Shown one piece after another: positions 26,453 through 35,183 of a stretch of 64,000 nucleotides of DNA (positions are counted from its first letter, which is position 1; each line of letters begins with the position of its first letter). The stretch spans positions 18,472 to 82,471 of the forward strand of contig NZ_SMKZ01000030.1 of the NCBI RefSeq assembly GCF_004349065.1. The letters run 5' to 3'. The translations under genes were made by a program, and so were the position numbers. The DNA comes from Jiangella asiatica. GTDB lineage: Bacteria; Actinomycetota; Actinomycetes; Jiangellales; Jiangellaceae. Under the pieces are notes generated by a model. The model worked only from the letters and a program-made list of their open reading frames with translations. It did no database searches and was not told the DNA's origin.

Positions 26453-26523
26453 TCCCGGGTGGTGTAATGGCAGCACAGCTGGTTTTGGTCCAGTTAGTAG
26501 GGGTTCGAGTCCTCTCCCGGGAG
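26453..26523 (+). tRNA. tRNA-Gln (anticodon TTG)
   Basis: A cloverleaf folds by eye. The acceptor is TCCCGGG/CCCGGGA with a G discriminator. The anticodon stem is GCTGG/CCAGT with loop TTTTGGT, giving anticodon TTG at 26486-26488 approximately. The T arm is AGGGG-TTCGAGT-CCTCT. The 3' CCA is not encoded. Total is 71 nt, and it lies between the desaturase promoter and glmU. Confidence 0.92.
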
Positions 26524-26606
26524 CTTTTCGGCGGAGTTCTCGTCGGGCTGGCTGGGGAGGTATCGTCGTGCCCGGTCCCGCCACCGAAGCCGAGGAGCAC
26601 GAACGC

Positions 26607-28061
26607 GTGACTACGCGCCCGGCAGCCGTCGTTGTCCTCGCCGCCGGCGAGGGCACCCGGATGAAGTCGTCCACCCCCAAGGTCTTGCACGAAGTCGCCG
26701 GCCGCACCCTCGTGGGACACGCCGTCGCCGCGGCCCAGGAGCTGAAGCCCGACCATCTCAGCGTGGTCATCGGGCACGGCCGCGACCAGGTCGCGGCCCA
26801 CCTGGAGCAGGTGGCGCCGGGCGTCACCACCGCGGTGCAGGAGCAGCAGCTCGGTACCGGGCACGCGGTCATGGTCGCGCTGGAGGGGATGCCCGAGCTC
26901 GACGGCGTCGTCGTGGTCACGTACGGCGACGTGCCGCTGCTCACCGGCGACACGCTGAACGAGCTGGTCGGCACCCACGTCGTCGACGGCAACGCGGTCA
27001 CGGTGCTGACGGCGCAGGTGGCCGACCCGACGGGGTACGGGCGCATCGTGCGTGACGACGGCGGCGGCGTGCGCGCCATCGTCGAGCACAAGGATGCCGA
27101 CGACGCCACCAGGGCCGTCAACGAGATCAACTCCGGCATCTACGCCTTCGACGCCGACGTGCTGCGCGCCGGGCTGTCGCGTATCACCAGCGACAACGCC
27201 CAGGGCGAGCTGTACCTGACCGACGTGCTCGGGCTCGCCCGCGCCGACGGCTTGCGGGTCGGCGCCGTCGTCACCGCCGACGCCTGGCAGACCGAGGGGG
27301 TCAACGACCGCGTCCAGCTGGCGGCCATGAACCGGGAACTGAACCGGCGCATCACAGAGCGCTGGATGCGTGAGGGCGTCACCATGATCGACCCTGCCAG
27401 CACGTGGATCGACGTCACCGTCACGCTGGCCCGCGACGTCGTCCTGCGCCCGGGGGTCCAGTTGCTCGGCGCCACCGAGGTGGGCACGGGCGCCGAGGTC
27501 GGCCCCGACTCGACGCTGAACGACACCGTCGTCGGCGCGGGGGCCAGCGTCGTTCGCACGCATGCCACCGGCGCGCGCATCGGCGACGAGGCCACCGTCG
27601 GGCCGTTCACCTATCTGCGTCCAGGTGCGGTGCTGGAGGCCAAGTCCAAGGCCGGTGCGTACGTCGAGATCAAGAAGTCGACGGTGGGCCCCGGTGCCAA
27701 GGTGCCGCACCTGACCTACGTCGGCGACGCCACCATCGGCGAGGGCGCCAACATCGGTGCCGGCACGATCTTCGCCAACTACGACGGGGTGGCCAAGCAC
27801 CACACCGTCGTCGGGCGGCACAGCTTCGTCGGCAGCGATTCGGTGCTGGTGGCGCCGGTCGAGCTGGCCGACGGCAGCTATGTCGCCGCCGGATCCACGG
27901 TCGTCACGGGGACGGAGCCGGGCGAGCTCGCGGTCGCGCGGGCCCGGCAACGCAACATCGACGGCTGGGTGGAGCGCAAGCGGTCGGGTACGGCGACCGA
28001 CGAGGCGGCACGACAGGCGAAGGAACGACAAGCCGAGCAGGCTGAGGGGGAACACGCGTGA
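26607..28061 (+). CDS. glmU: Bifunctional UDP-N-acetylglucosamine pyrophosphorylase / glucosamine-1-phosphate N-acetyltransferase
   Basis: 484 aa. The N-terminal uridylyltransferase domain begins AAVVVLAAGEGTRMKS with the nucleotide-binding GxGTRMxS motif. The C-terminal left-handed beta-helix has hexapeptide repeats and KSKAGAYVEIKKS, as in GlmU. It makes UDP-GlcNAc for peptidoglycan and other cell-wall polymers. The GTG at 26607 is preferred since homologues begin at this point; a second possible GTG at 26568, with a GGGGAGG site, would add 13 residues. It overlaps prs by four bases. Confidence 0.95.
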   Translation: MTTRPAAVVVLAAGEGTRMKSSTPKVLHEVAGRTLVGHAVAAAQELKPDHLSVVIGHGRDQVAAHLEQVAPGVTTAVQEQQLGTGHAVMVALEGMPELDGVVVVTYGDVPLLTGDTLNELVGTHVVDGNAVTVLTAQVADPTGYGRIVRDDGGGVRAIVEHKDADDATRAVNEINSGIYAFDADVLRAGLSRITSDNAQGELYLTDVLGLARADGLRVGAVVTADAWQTEGVNDRVQLAAMNRELNRRITERWMREGVTMIDPASTWIDVTVTLARDVVLRPGVQLLGATEVGTGAEVGPDSTLNDTVVGAGASVVRTHATGARIGDEATVGPFTYLRPGAVLEAKSKAGAYVEIKKSTVGPGAKVPHLTYVGDATIGEGANIGAGTIFANYDGVAKHHTVVGRHSFVGSDSVLVAPVELADGSYVAAGSTVVTGTEPGELAVARARQRNIDGWVERKRSGTATDEAARQAKERQAEQAEGEHA

Positions 28062-29038
28062 CGGGTATCCGGGCCACGGGCACGAAGACGCTGATGCTGT
28101 TCGGGGGACGGGCACATCCCGAACTGAACGCCGAGGTCGCCGACTGCCTCGGCGTGAGCCTGGTGCCGAGCAAGACGTTCAACTTCGCCAACGGCGAGAT
28201 CTACGTCCGGTTCGAGGAGAGCGTGCGCGGCAGTGACGCGTTCGTCATCCAGAGCCACACCGCGCCCATCAACGAGTGGATCATGGAGCAGCTCATCATG
28301 GTCGACGCGTTGAAGCGCGCGTCGGCCAAGCAGATCACCGTGGTGATGCCGTTCTACGGCTACGCGCGGCAGGACAAGAAGCACCGCGGCCGCGAGCCGA
28401 TCTCGGCCCGGCTGATCGCCGACATGTTCAAGACCGCCGGCGCCGACCGGTTGATGGCCGTCGACCTGCACACCGCGCAGATCCAGGGCTTCTTCGACGG
28501 CCCGGTCGACCACCTGTGGGCGCTGCCCATCCTGGCCAACCACGTGGCGGAGCATTACGACCCCACGAACATGACGGTCGTGTCGCCCGACGCCGGCCGG
28601 GTGCGGGTGGCCGACGTGTGGGCAGACCGGCTCGGCACGCCGCTGGCCATCATCCACAAGCGCCGCAACCCCGATGTCGCCAACGAGGTGAAGGTGCACG
28701 AGGTCGTCGGTGACGTCGAGGGCCGCACCTGCCTGCTGGTCGACGACATGATCGACACCGCCGGCACCATCACCCAGGCGGCCGAGGCCCTGATGGATGC
28801 CGGTGCCGACAACGTCCTCGTGGCCGCCACCCACGCCGTGCTCTCCGGCCCGGCGGTCGACCGGCTGAAGAACTCGGCCGGCATCAAGGAGGTCATCGTC
28901 ACCAACACGCTGCCGATCGCCGAGGACCGCCGCTTCGACAAGCTGACGGTGCTCTCGATCGCGCCGCTGGTGGCGCGTGCCATCCACGAGGTCTTCGAAG
29001 AGGGCTCGGTCACCAGCCTCTTCAACGGCAACGCCTGA
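28058..29038 (+). CDS. prs: Ribose-phosphate pyrophosphokinase (PRPP synthetase)
   Basis: 326 aa. It shows the family's FANGEIYVRFEESVRG, the flexible-loop region YARQDKKHRGREPISAR and the PRPP-binding signature LLVDDMIDTAGT, plus VVSPDAGRVRVADVWAD. It makes PRPP from ribose-5-phosphate and ATP for nucleotide, His and Trp synthesis. It is translationally coupled to glmU (GTGA), the usual actinobacterial order glmU-prs-rplY-pth. Confidence 0.96.
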   Translation: MTGIRATGTKTLMLFGGRAHPELNAEVADCLGVSLVPSKTFNFANGEIYVRFEESVRGSDAFVIQSHTAPINEWIMEQLIMVDALKRASAKQITVVMPFYGYARQDKKHRGREPISARLIADMFKTAGADRLMAVDLHTAQIQGFFDGPVDHLWALPILANHVAEHYDPTNMTVVSPDAGRVRVADVWADRLGTPLAIIHKRRNPDVANEVKVHEVVGDVEGRTCLLVDDMIDTAGTITQAAEALMDAGADNVLVAATHAVLSGPAVDRLKNSAGIKEVIVTNTLPIAEDRRFDKLTVLSIAPLVARAIHEVFEEGSVTSLFNGNA

Positions 29039-29316
29039 AGGGCGGTTCCGGTGATGCCGGCCCCGCCCGCGGCTCGTTCCTCGCCGATGCCCGACCGAAC
29101 CCTGGCCGGCATCGCCGGACCCGCCCGTCCCGTTGCCGTGAGGTTCAGGGCCGGTTTCACATCGGGGCTGCTCGGGGGCTAAACTTCGAGGGTTGCCTCG
29201 GCGAGGGTGCTGTCCATCCGGCGGCACCGTGATCGACGCGGTGCGCAGTCGGTGCGCGCCCTTGCCCGAGCCCGACGTGCCGCTGACCGCCCACCGCCTT
29301 CCGAGGAGTTCTCACC
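29039..29316. other. Intergenic region between prs and rplY
   Basis: No gene is seen in these 278 bases. A TAAACT hexamer near 29179 preceded by G/C-rich sequence could be a -10 box for rplY, and GGAGT lies shortly before the rplY GTG. Nothing else is recognised. Confidence 0.4.
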
Positions 29317-29970
29317 GTGTCCGACGTCAAGATCGCCGCCGAGCTGCGTACCGAGTTCGGCAAGGGCGCCGCGCGCCGACTTCGTCGCGCCGCCAAGGTT
29401 CCCGCGGTCCTCTACGGACATGGGACCGACCCCGTTCACCTCGCCCTGCCGGGCCACGACACCATGCTGGCCCTCAAAACGGCCAACGTGCTCATCACGC
29501 TCGACATCGAGGGCCGCGGCAGCGAACTGGCGCTGCCCAAGCACGTCCAGCGCGACCCGCTGAAGGGTTTCATCGAGCACGTCGACCTGCTGCTGGTCAA
29601 GCGCGGCGAGAAGGTCACCGTCGACGTCGCCGTGCACGTCACCGGTGAGGCCGCGCCGGGCACCTTGGTCAACCTGGACAACCCCACAATCGCCATCGAG
29701 GCCGAGGCCACCCACCTGCCCGAGGGCATCGAAGTGTCGGTCGAGGGCCTGGCCGAGGGCACCCAGATCCACGCCAAGGACCTCGCGCTGCCGAGCGGCT
29801 CGACCCTGGCCGCCGACGAGGAGCTGCTGGTGGTCAACGTCACCGCGGCACCGACCGCCGAGCAGCTCGAGGGTGAGGTGGAGGAGGCCGCTGCCGAGGG
29901 GGCCGAGGAGGCTCCGGCCGAGGGCGCTGCCGAGGAGACCACCGAGGAAGCCGCCGGCGACGAGTCGTAG
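29317..29970 (+). CDS. rplY: 50S ribosomal protein L25 / general stress protein Ctc
   Basis: 217 aa. Residues 1-93 match the L25 5S-rRNA-binding domain ([23 protein letters not shown], split). Residues 95-185 match the TL5/CTC C-terminal beta domain with [14 protein letters not shown] low-complexity Glu/Ala tail of about 30 residues ends the protein, common in actinobacterial forms. It binds 5S rRNA in the large subunit. Confidence 0.95.
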   Translation: MSDVKIAAELRTEFGKGAARRLRRAAKVPAVLYGHGTDPVHLALPGHDTMLALKTANVLITLDIEGRGSELALPKHVQRDPLKGFIEHVDLLLVKRGEKVTVDVAVHVTGEAAPGTLVNLDNPTIAIEAEATHLPEGIEVSVEGLAEGTQIHAKDLALPSGSTLAADEELLVVNVTAAPTAEQLEGEVEEAAAEGAEEAPAEGAAEETTEEAAGDES

Positions 29971-29996
29971 AGTTCACCGGGCCGGGGAGCCTGCCG

Positions 29997-30581
29997 ATGT
30001 CCGACGACGCATGGCTGGTGGTCGGCTTGGGCAACCCCGGCCCGACCTATTCCGGCACGCGCCACAACGTCGGCGCCTTGGTCGTCGACCTGCTGGCGGC
30101 GCGTGCCGGCGCGAACTTCAAGTCGCAGCGCCGGCTGCGCGCCGACGTCGCCGAGACACGCATCGGCGGCATCCCCGGTTCTCGGGCGGTGCTGGCCAAG
30201 CCGCACTCCTACATGAACGAGTCCGGTGGGCCGGTCGGCCAGCTGACCGACTTCTACAAGATCACGCCGGAGCGGCTGCTCGTCGTCCATGACGAGCTCG
30301 ACCTCCCATTCGGCACGGTGCGGTTGAAGCGCGGCGGTGGTGACAACGGTCACAACGGGCTGCGCTCGGTGCGTGCCCGCATCGGCACCGGCGACTACTG
30401 TCGGCTGCGTTTCGGTATCGGCCGCCCGCCCGGCCGGATGGACCCGGCGGCCTTTGTCCTCAAGCCGTTCTCCGCTGCTGAGAAGCGCGATCTCGAACTC
30501 GAGGTGGATCGGGCGGCGGATGCCGCTGAGGCGGTCGTCGTCGACGGCCTGGTGTACGCCCAGAATCATTACAACGCATGA
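29997..30581 (+). CDS. pth: Peptidyl-tRNA hydrolase
   Basis: 194 aa. Conserved motifs are [18 protein letters not shown] (catalytic His), [10 protein letters not shown] and [11 protein letters not shown] (catalytic Asp), followed by [12 protein letters not shown]. It releases stalled peptidyl-tRNA for recycling and is essential in most bacteria. It lies 26 bp after rplY and ends the housekeeping operon. Confidence 0.96.
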   Translation: MSDDAWLVVGLGNPGPTYSGTRHNVGALVVDLLAARAGANFKSQRRLRADVAETRIGGIPGSRAVLAKPHSYMNESGGPVGQLTDFYKITPERLLVVHDELDLPFGTVRLKRGGGDNGHNGLRSVRARIGTGDYCRLRFGIGRPPGRMDPAAFVLKPFSAAEKRDLELEVDRAADAAEAVVVDGLVYAQNHYNA

Positions 30582-30729
30582 ATCGAACGACTCGCGAGAC
30601 CGAGCCGCGGCTTGTCGGAAATGACCTGAACGTTCGGCTGGCCCCATTCGGTCTATTGCGCGTATAGTCCGTCCCAGTTCGTCGGCTTCATGATGAGCCG
30701 GTGGGGGGTATCGGAGCCTTGGGGGGGCC

Positions 30730-32265
30730 ATGGCTACGGTCGGTTTGTCGTCGGCTGGGGCGCGCGCACGATCGCGGAGAAGGCCATCGGAATTCGATGG
30801 AGACCGCGGTCGTGGTGATCTCGCGCCTACGCTCAGTCGACCCTTTCGCTATCGACGCGCCACAGCGGCCGGTGACGCATTCACCGCATTGATTGCGTTC
30901 GTCGCCATCTGGTTGCCGGGCGGCCCGGTTCAGGCGCCATCGCTGGCGCAGACGCTCGCGGTGAGCACCATCGCGGTGGGTTGGCCGTGCGTGTTGACTG
31001 TCAAGACCGCACGCGCGGACCGCCTGTTCGCCGGCGGTGGCCCGTACGGTGACGTGCTGCGGGCGCTAGCGGCGCTGATCGCGGTGGTGGCCATCGTCTG
31101 CGCCGTTCTCGACGTCCGGCTGCTCGGTGGCCCGTTCCTGGCCGTGTCGGCGATCCTGGTCGCCGGCTCGCTGGCGACCCGGGTCTATGTGCGGCGCCGC
31201 CTGCGTGAGCTGCGGCAGCGTGGCCGCGCGACGCGGCGCACGCTGGTCGTCGGCCCGGCGTCCGGCATCGCCGGGGCGGTGGATCGGTACGGCCGTGACG
31301 GGGAACACCCGCTGGCGGTCGTCGCGGCGTGCGTGGAGGACGACGGCACCGCGCCGCCGGCCACCGTGCCCGTCGTCGGCCGGATCGACAAGGGGCTGCC
31401 CGGTCATGACGACGCGGTCCGCGACGAGGCACTCATCAGGTCGGTCCGCGAGTCCGTCCTGCGGGTGCGGGCCCGGGCGGTGTGCGTGACTCCGGGCTCG
31501 GAGTTCACCGGCGACCGGCTGCGGGCACTGAGCTGGACGCTCGGCGATCTCGGCGTCGATCTGGTCACCGACCTCGGGCTGTCCGACGTCGCGCTGCACC
31601 GGATGGGCCTGGGCAGCATGGGGTCGGGTGTGCTGCTGCACGTCCGGCATGCGCGGCCGGCCGGGCTACGGCGGCTGGCGAAGGCGCTCACCGACCGGCT
31701 GCTGGCCGCGGTGCTGCTCCTGGTGTTGTCGCCGCTGATGCTGAGCATCGCCACGGCGGTGCGGCTGTCCGGGCCGGGCCCGGTGGTCTACCGCCAGGTG
31801 CGGGTCGGTCAGGACGGGCTGTTCTTCACGATGATGAAGTTCCGCACCATGCACCTGGACGCCGACCTGCGCCGGGCTGAGCTGATGGGCGACTGCGACG
31901 GCGACGGGCCGATGTTCAAGATGCGGGACGACCCGCGCATCACGCGGGTGGGTCGGGTGCTGCGTAGGTACTCCCTGGACGAGCTGCCGCAGTTGGTCAA
32001 CGTGGTGCGTGGCGAGATGTCGCTGGTCGGGCCGCGCCCGGCACTGCCGGAGGAGGTGGCGGCCTACGACACGGTCGCCCGCCGCCGGCTGAGAGCGGTG
32101 CCCGGTATGACGGGGCTGTGGCAGGTGAGCGGCCGGTCGAATCTGTCCTGGGGCGAGACCGTCCGGCTGGACCTTCGCTATGTCGACAACTGGTCCTACA
32201 GTGAGGATCTGCAACTGCTGGGCCGGACGGCGGGGGCGGTGGTGCGCAGCACCGGCGCCTATTGA
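30730..32265 (+). CDS. Exopolysaccharide initiating sugar transferase (polyprenyl-phosphate glycosylphosphotransferase)
   Basis: 511 aa. The N-terminal half has about four hydrophobic segments and a Rossmann-like middle domain. The C-terminal bacterial sugar transferase domain (about residues 310-505) carries one more membrane helix, then YRQVRVGQDGLFFTMMKFRTM, the DELPQLVNVVRGEMSLVGPRPA motif (split) and PGMTGLWQVSGRS. It moves a sugar-1-phosphate to undecaprenyl phosphate to start a repeat unit. A TATAGT hexamer at 30663-30668 could be its -10 box, and a 7-G tract lies just before the ATG. It may initiate the polymer encoded at 52-63 kb. Confidence 0.92.
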   Translation: MATVGLSSAGARARSRRRPSEFDGDRGRGDLAPTLSRPFRYRRATAAGDAFTALIAFVAIWLPGGPVQAPSLAQTLAVSTIAVGWPCVLTVKTARADRLFAGGGPYGDVLRALAALIAVVAIVCAVLDVRLLGGPFLAVSAILVAGSLATRVYVRRRLRELRQRGRATRRTLVVGPASGIAGAVDRYGRDGEHPLAVVAACVEDDGTAPPATVPVVGRIDKGLPGHDDAVRDEALIRSVRESVLRVRARAVCVTPGSEFTGDRLRALSWTLGDLGVDLVTDLGLSDVALHRMGLGSMGSGVLLHVRHARPAGLRRLAKALTDRLLAAVLLLVLSPLMLSIATAVRLSGPGPVVYRQVRVGQDGLFFTMMKFRTMHLDADLRRAELMGDCDGDGPMFKMRDDPRITRVGRVLRRYSLDELPQLVNVVRGEMSLVGPRPALPEEVAAYDTVARRRLRAVPGMTGLWQVSGRSNLSWGETVRLDLRYVDNWSYSEDLQLLGRTAGAVVRSTGAY

Positions 32266-32296
32266 CCCAGGGAGTACGACCGCCATTGGAGGCGGC

Positions 32297-33181
32297 GTGA
32301 CGACGTGGTTGGTGACTGGCGCTGACGGGCTGCTCGGCCATGACCTGGTGACCATGCTGCGCGCAATCCGGGAGCGGGTGATCCCGACCAACCGCACTGT
32401 CCTCGACCTCACCGATCAGCGTGCCGTGGACGCGGCGGTGTCGACGATCGCTCGCATCGGTGCGCACGGCTCCGGCTCGGTCGTGGTCAATCTCGCCGGT
32501 CGGGCCGACGTCGACGAGGTCGAGGTGGACGAGGACCGCGCTCGCGAGGTCAACGTCGCCGGCGTGGCAAACCTGGCGCTGGCCTGCGAGCGGACCGGGC
32601 TGCGCCTGGTCCACGTGTCGACCAGCTACGTGTTCGACGGCACGCGCTCCGACCCGTATCCCGAGGACGCCCCGGTGAGCCCGACGACGGCCTACGGGCG
32701 CACCATGGCCGAGGGCGAGCTGGCGGTGCTGGAGACCTTGCCGCAGACCGGCGTGGTTCTGCGCACCGGCTGGTTGTACGGCGAGTCCGGGCGCTGCTTC
32801 GCCCGCACCATCGCCGCCGCGGCGGCCGAGCAGGAGTACGTCGACGTCGTCGACGACCAGCACGGCCAGCCGACCTGGACCATGGACCTGGCCGACCGGA
32901 TCGTCGAGACCGCCCGGCTGCCGGCGGTGTCCGGCATCCTGCACGCCACCAACTCCGGCTCGACGACGTGGTTCGGCCTGGCCCGCGCGGTCTTCGCCGA
33001 ACTCGGTCTCGACCCGGCCCGGGTTCGCCCCATCACCAGCGACGACGTCCCGCGGGTGGCGTTGCGGCCGGCGAACTCGGTCCTGGCCCAGGGCCGCTGG
33101 TCGGAGTTCGGGCTGGCGCCGCTGCGGCCGTGGCGTGACGCGCTCGCCGACGCGGCGCCGTGCGTGCTCGCCAGCGAGTGA
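32297..33181 (+). CDS. RmlD-like dTDP-4-dehydrorhamnose reductase family protein
   Basis: 294 aa from a GTG with TTGGAGG upstream. The Rossmann start is WLVTGADGLLG and the STSYVFDGTR segment matches RmlD. The YxxxK active-site motif reads YGRTMAEGE, so the catalytic Lys is Met in this copy. RmlD reduces dTDP-4-keto-rhamnose, but here activity is uncertain. It follows the sugar transferase by 31 bp and is probably co-transcribed, which supports a role in the same glycan. Confidence 0.85.
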   Translation: MTTWLVTGADGLLGHDLVTMLRAIRERVIPTNRTVLDLTDQRAVDAAVSTIARIGAHGSGSVVVNLAGRADVDEVEVDEDRAREVNVAGVANLALACERTGLRLVHVSTSYVFDGTRSDPYPEDAPVSPTTAYGRTMAEGELAVLETLPQTGVVLRTGWLYGESGRCFARTIAAAAAEQEYVDVVDDQHGQPTWTMDLADRIVETARLPAVSGILHATNSGSTTWFGLARAVFAELGLDPARVRPITSDDVPRVALRPANSVLAQGRWSEFGLAPLRPWRDALADAAPCVLASE

Positions 33182-33204
33182 ACGGCGCCGGCCAGCGACC
33201 CGGC

Positions 33205-34461
33205 TCAGTCCGCCGTCGGCTGCGGCGGGTCGAAGTAGTGCACCTCCTCGCGGGCGATGAGACCGTCGACGACGGTGTACAGCGACATCTTCGCGGCGGT
33301 GTGGCGCTTCCCCGACGGAATGTGCGTCATGTCGAACGTGAACCGGATGGCGAACCGGTCGTCGGCGACGAACGGGCCGTCGGCGTCGACGTCGTGGATC
33401 TCCAGGTCGGCGTTGAGTCGCTGGCTGTTGGCCATGATGTCGGCCGGTCCGCGCAGCGCGACGTGGTCTCCGCCGGTTTCCAGGGGCGCGATCCGGGTCA
33501 TGCCGGGCGCCATGAACCGACCCACTGCGTCGAAGTCGCCGGCGATCATGGTCGAGAGGTAGTCCTCGGCCAGCCTCCTCGTGGCGGCGCCGGTGGGCGG
33601 CGTCGCCGGCGCGCGGAAGTCGGCCGCGTGGTCGACGGCCCAGTCGCGGAACGGGCGGGCCGGATGGCCGGTGAGGCGCTCGACGGTGTCCGTCACCGGC
33701 TCGGGGTGCTCGGTGAGCGTGGCCCAGTACTCCATCGCGGCGTCGGCGTACGCGGCATCGCCGAACACGGCGGTGAGCTCGGCCAGCGCCTCGTCGGCCG
33801 GCTGGTCCCGCCAGTGCACCGGGCGGCCGATCGCCTCGCCGATGAGCCGGGCCTGCTCGGCCATGGTGACCGTCTCCGGGCCGGTGAGGACATATGTCGC
33901 ATCGGCATGGCCGGGCTCGGTCAAGGCGGCGACGGCGACATCGGCGAGGTCGCGCTCGTGGATCAGCGAGCGGCCCGCGTCGCCGTACGGGCCGCGCACC
34001 GCGCCGGTGTGCGCCTGGCCGGCCCACTCCAGCGCGTTGGTCGCGAAACCGCCGGCGCGCAGGAACGTGCGGGCCAGCCCCGCCTGGTCGATCGTGTGCT
34101 CGACCTGGCCCCAGACGCCGTTCTCCGCAGGTGACCGGTCGTCGCGCACGTTCATGGCGGACAGGTAGACGACGTGGCGGGGCTCGGTGGCGAGGGCGGC
34201 GACGGCGGCAGGCGCGTGCTCGTCGGTGAAGAACGGCCAGAGCAGGAAGACCCGGTCGACGCCGGCAGCAGCCGCGGCGAGCGTCTCGGGCCGGGTCAGG
34301 TCGCCGGCGACGACCTCCACGGCGGCCGGCAGGTCCGCCGCTTCCGGGTTCCTGGTGAGTGCCCGGACCTGGCGGCCCTGGCCGGCCAGGCGGGTGACGA
34401 CGTGGCGGCCGACGTTGCCGGTCGCGCCGATGACGAGGATGGTGCCTTCGGTGGTGTCCAT
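33205..34461 (-). CDS. NmrA-type NAD(P)-binding protein fused to a SnoaL-like domain
   Basis: 418 aa two-domain protein. Residues 8-280 form an atypical SDR (ILVIGATGNVGRHVVTRLAGQG, split; no YxxxK), as in NmrA/TMR regulators and quinone-type oxidoreductases. Residues about 290-415 form a SnoaL-like cone fold (AEDYLSTMIAGDFDAV, then FTFDMTHIPSGKRHTA). It is divergent from a SoxR-type regulator, and SoxR in actinomycetes is known to control NAD(P)-dependent oxidoreductases, so it is likely induced by redox-cycling compounds. Confidence 0.85.
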   Translation of the reverse strand: MDTTEGTILVIGATGNVGRHVVTRLAGQGRQVRALTRNPEAADLPAAVEVVAGDLTRPETLAAAAAGVDRVFLLWPFFTDEHAPAAVAALATEPRHVVYLSAMNVRDDRSPAENGVWGQVEHTIDQAGLARTFLRAGGFATNALEWAGQAHTGAVRGPYGDAGRSLIHERDLADVAVAALTEPGHADATYVLTGPETVTMAEQARLIGEAIGRPVHWRDQPADEALAELTAVFGDAAYADAAMEYWATLTEHPEPVTDTVERLTGHPARPFRDWAVDHAADFRAPATPPTGAATRRLAEDYLSTMIAGDFDAVGRFMAPGMTRIAPLETGGDHVALRGPADIMANSQRLNADLEIHDVDADGPFVADDRFAIRFTFDMTHIPSGKRHTAAKMSLYTVVDGLIAREEVHYFDPPQPTAD

Positions 34462-34477
34462 GGGGACAAGGCTCAGA

Positions 34478-34495
34478 CTTAAACAATGGTTCAGG
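34478..34495. promoter_or_regulatory. Candidate SoxR box in the divergent promoter
   Basis: An imperfect dyad CTTAAAC-AATG-GTTCAGG (7-4-7, five of seven pairs) lies between the NmrA-SnoaL gene and the SoxR-like gene. Its 18-bp length and position fit a SoxR operator. Confidence 0.45.
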
Positions 34496-34505
34496 TCAAG
34501 CTACG

Positions 34506-34907
34506 GTGGTGTCTGTGCCAGGAATCCCCGCGGAGCTGACCATCGGCGAGCTGTCCGAACGCAGCGGCGTTCCCGCGTCCACGCTCCGGTTCTACGAGCG
34601 GCTCGGATTGATCCGCAGCCGCCGTACCACCGGAAACCAACGTCGCTACGAGCAGGCGGTGCTGCGGCACGTGGCCTTCATCCGGGCGTCCCAGAGCGTC
34701 GGCATACCGCTGGCGAAGATCGGCGAGGTGCTGGCCTTCCTGCCGCAGGGGCAGGCGCCGACGCCGCAGTTCTGGGCCCGCGCTTCCCAATGCTGGGGCG
34801 AGGAGATCGACGCCCGGATCGCCGCGATGCGCCGTACTCGCGACCAGTTCACTCGGTGTGCCGGCTGCGGCTGCCTGTCGTTCGACGACTGCGGCCTGGT
34901 CGCCTGA
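34506..34907 (+). CDS. soxR: SoxR-type MerR-family redox regulator
   Basis: 133 aa. The MerR HTH begins LTIGELSERSGVPASTLRFYE (split), followed by a dimerisation helix. The C-terminal cluster C118-x2-C121-x-C123-x5-C129 is the SoxR [2Fe-2S] motif. Oxidation of the cluster switches on target promoters. It is divergent from the NmrA-SnoaL fusion with a candidate box between. Three in-frame GTGs (34506, 34509, 34515) make the exact start uncertain. Confidence 0.9.
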   Translation: MVSVPGIPAELTIGELSERSGVPASTLRFYERLGLIRSRRTTGNQRRYEQAVLRHVAFIRASQSVGIPLAKIGEVLAFLPQGQAPTPQFWARASQCWGEEIDARIAAMRRTRDQFTRCAGCGCLSFDDCGLVA

Positions 34908-34968
34908 TCCCGCACGCCGCTCGGGCGCGACGGCGCACGTCCCCCGCCCCCGCCCCCTGCCTCGAGAT

Positions 34969-35060
34969 CGAAATGATCACGTTCAGCAGGGTTTCCCGCG
35001 CATCACCAGGATCGCAAGCATGGTTCGACACGAGCTTTCGTGCTGAACGTGATCATTTCG
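34969..35060. repeat. Palindromic intergenic repeat, copy 1 (complete, 20-bp inverted ends)
   Basis: A 92-bp element with perfect 20-bp terminal inverted repeats (CGAAATGATCACGTTCAGCA at 34969-34988 and its complement at 35041-35060) around a 52-bp centre. Its reverse complement matches 41602-41681 closely, with about four mismatches over the first 65 bases by eye. It encodes nothing and looks like a MITE or REP-like element. Confidence 0.8.
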
Positions 35061-35183
35061 GGAAGCGGTCGGCGAAGGGTGACCGAATAGTGGACGGATT
35101 GTCTCGGATGATGGTCGTCGGCGGGAGGATCGGTGCCGTTGGTCCTACGCTGGGACGTTCGACGATCTGGCTCGAGGAGACCC

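Noticed and set aside
29436..30731. 431-codon minus-strand frame opposite rplY and pth
   Set aside because: Antisense to two conserved housekeeping genes; no recognisable motif.
31997..34486. 829-codon minus-strand frame antisense to the RmlD-like gene
   Set aside because: Composition is typical of an antisense high-GC frame and it conflicts with well-supported genes on both strands.
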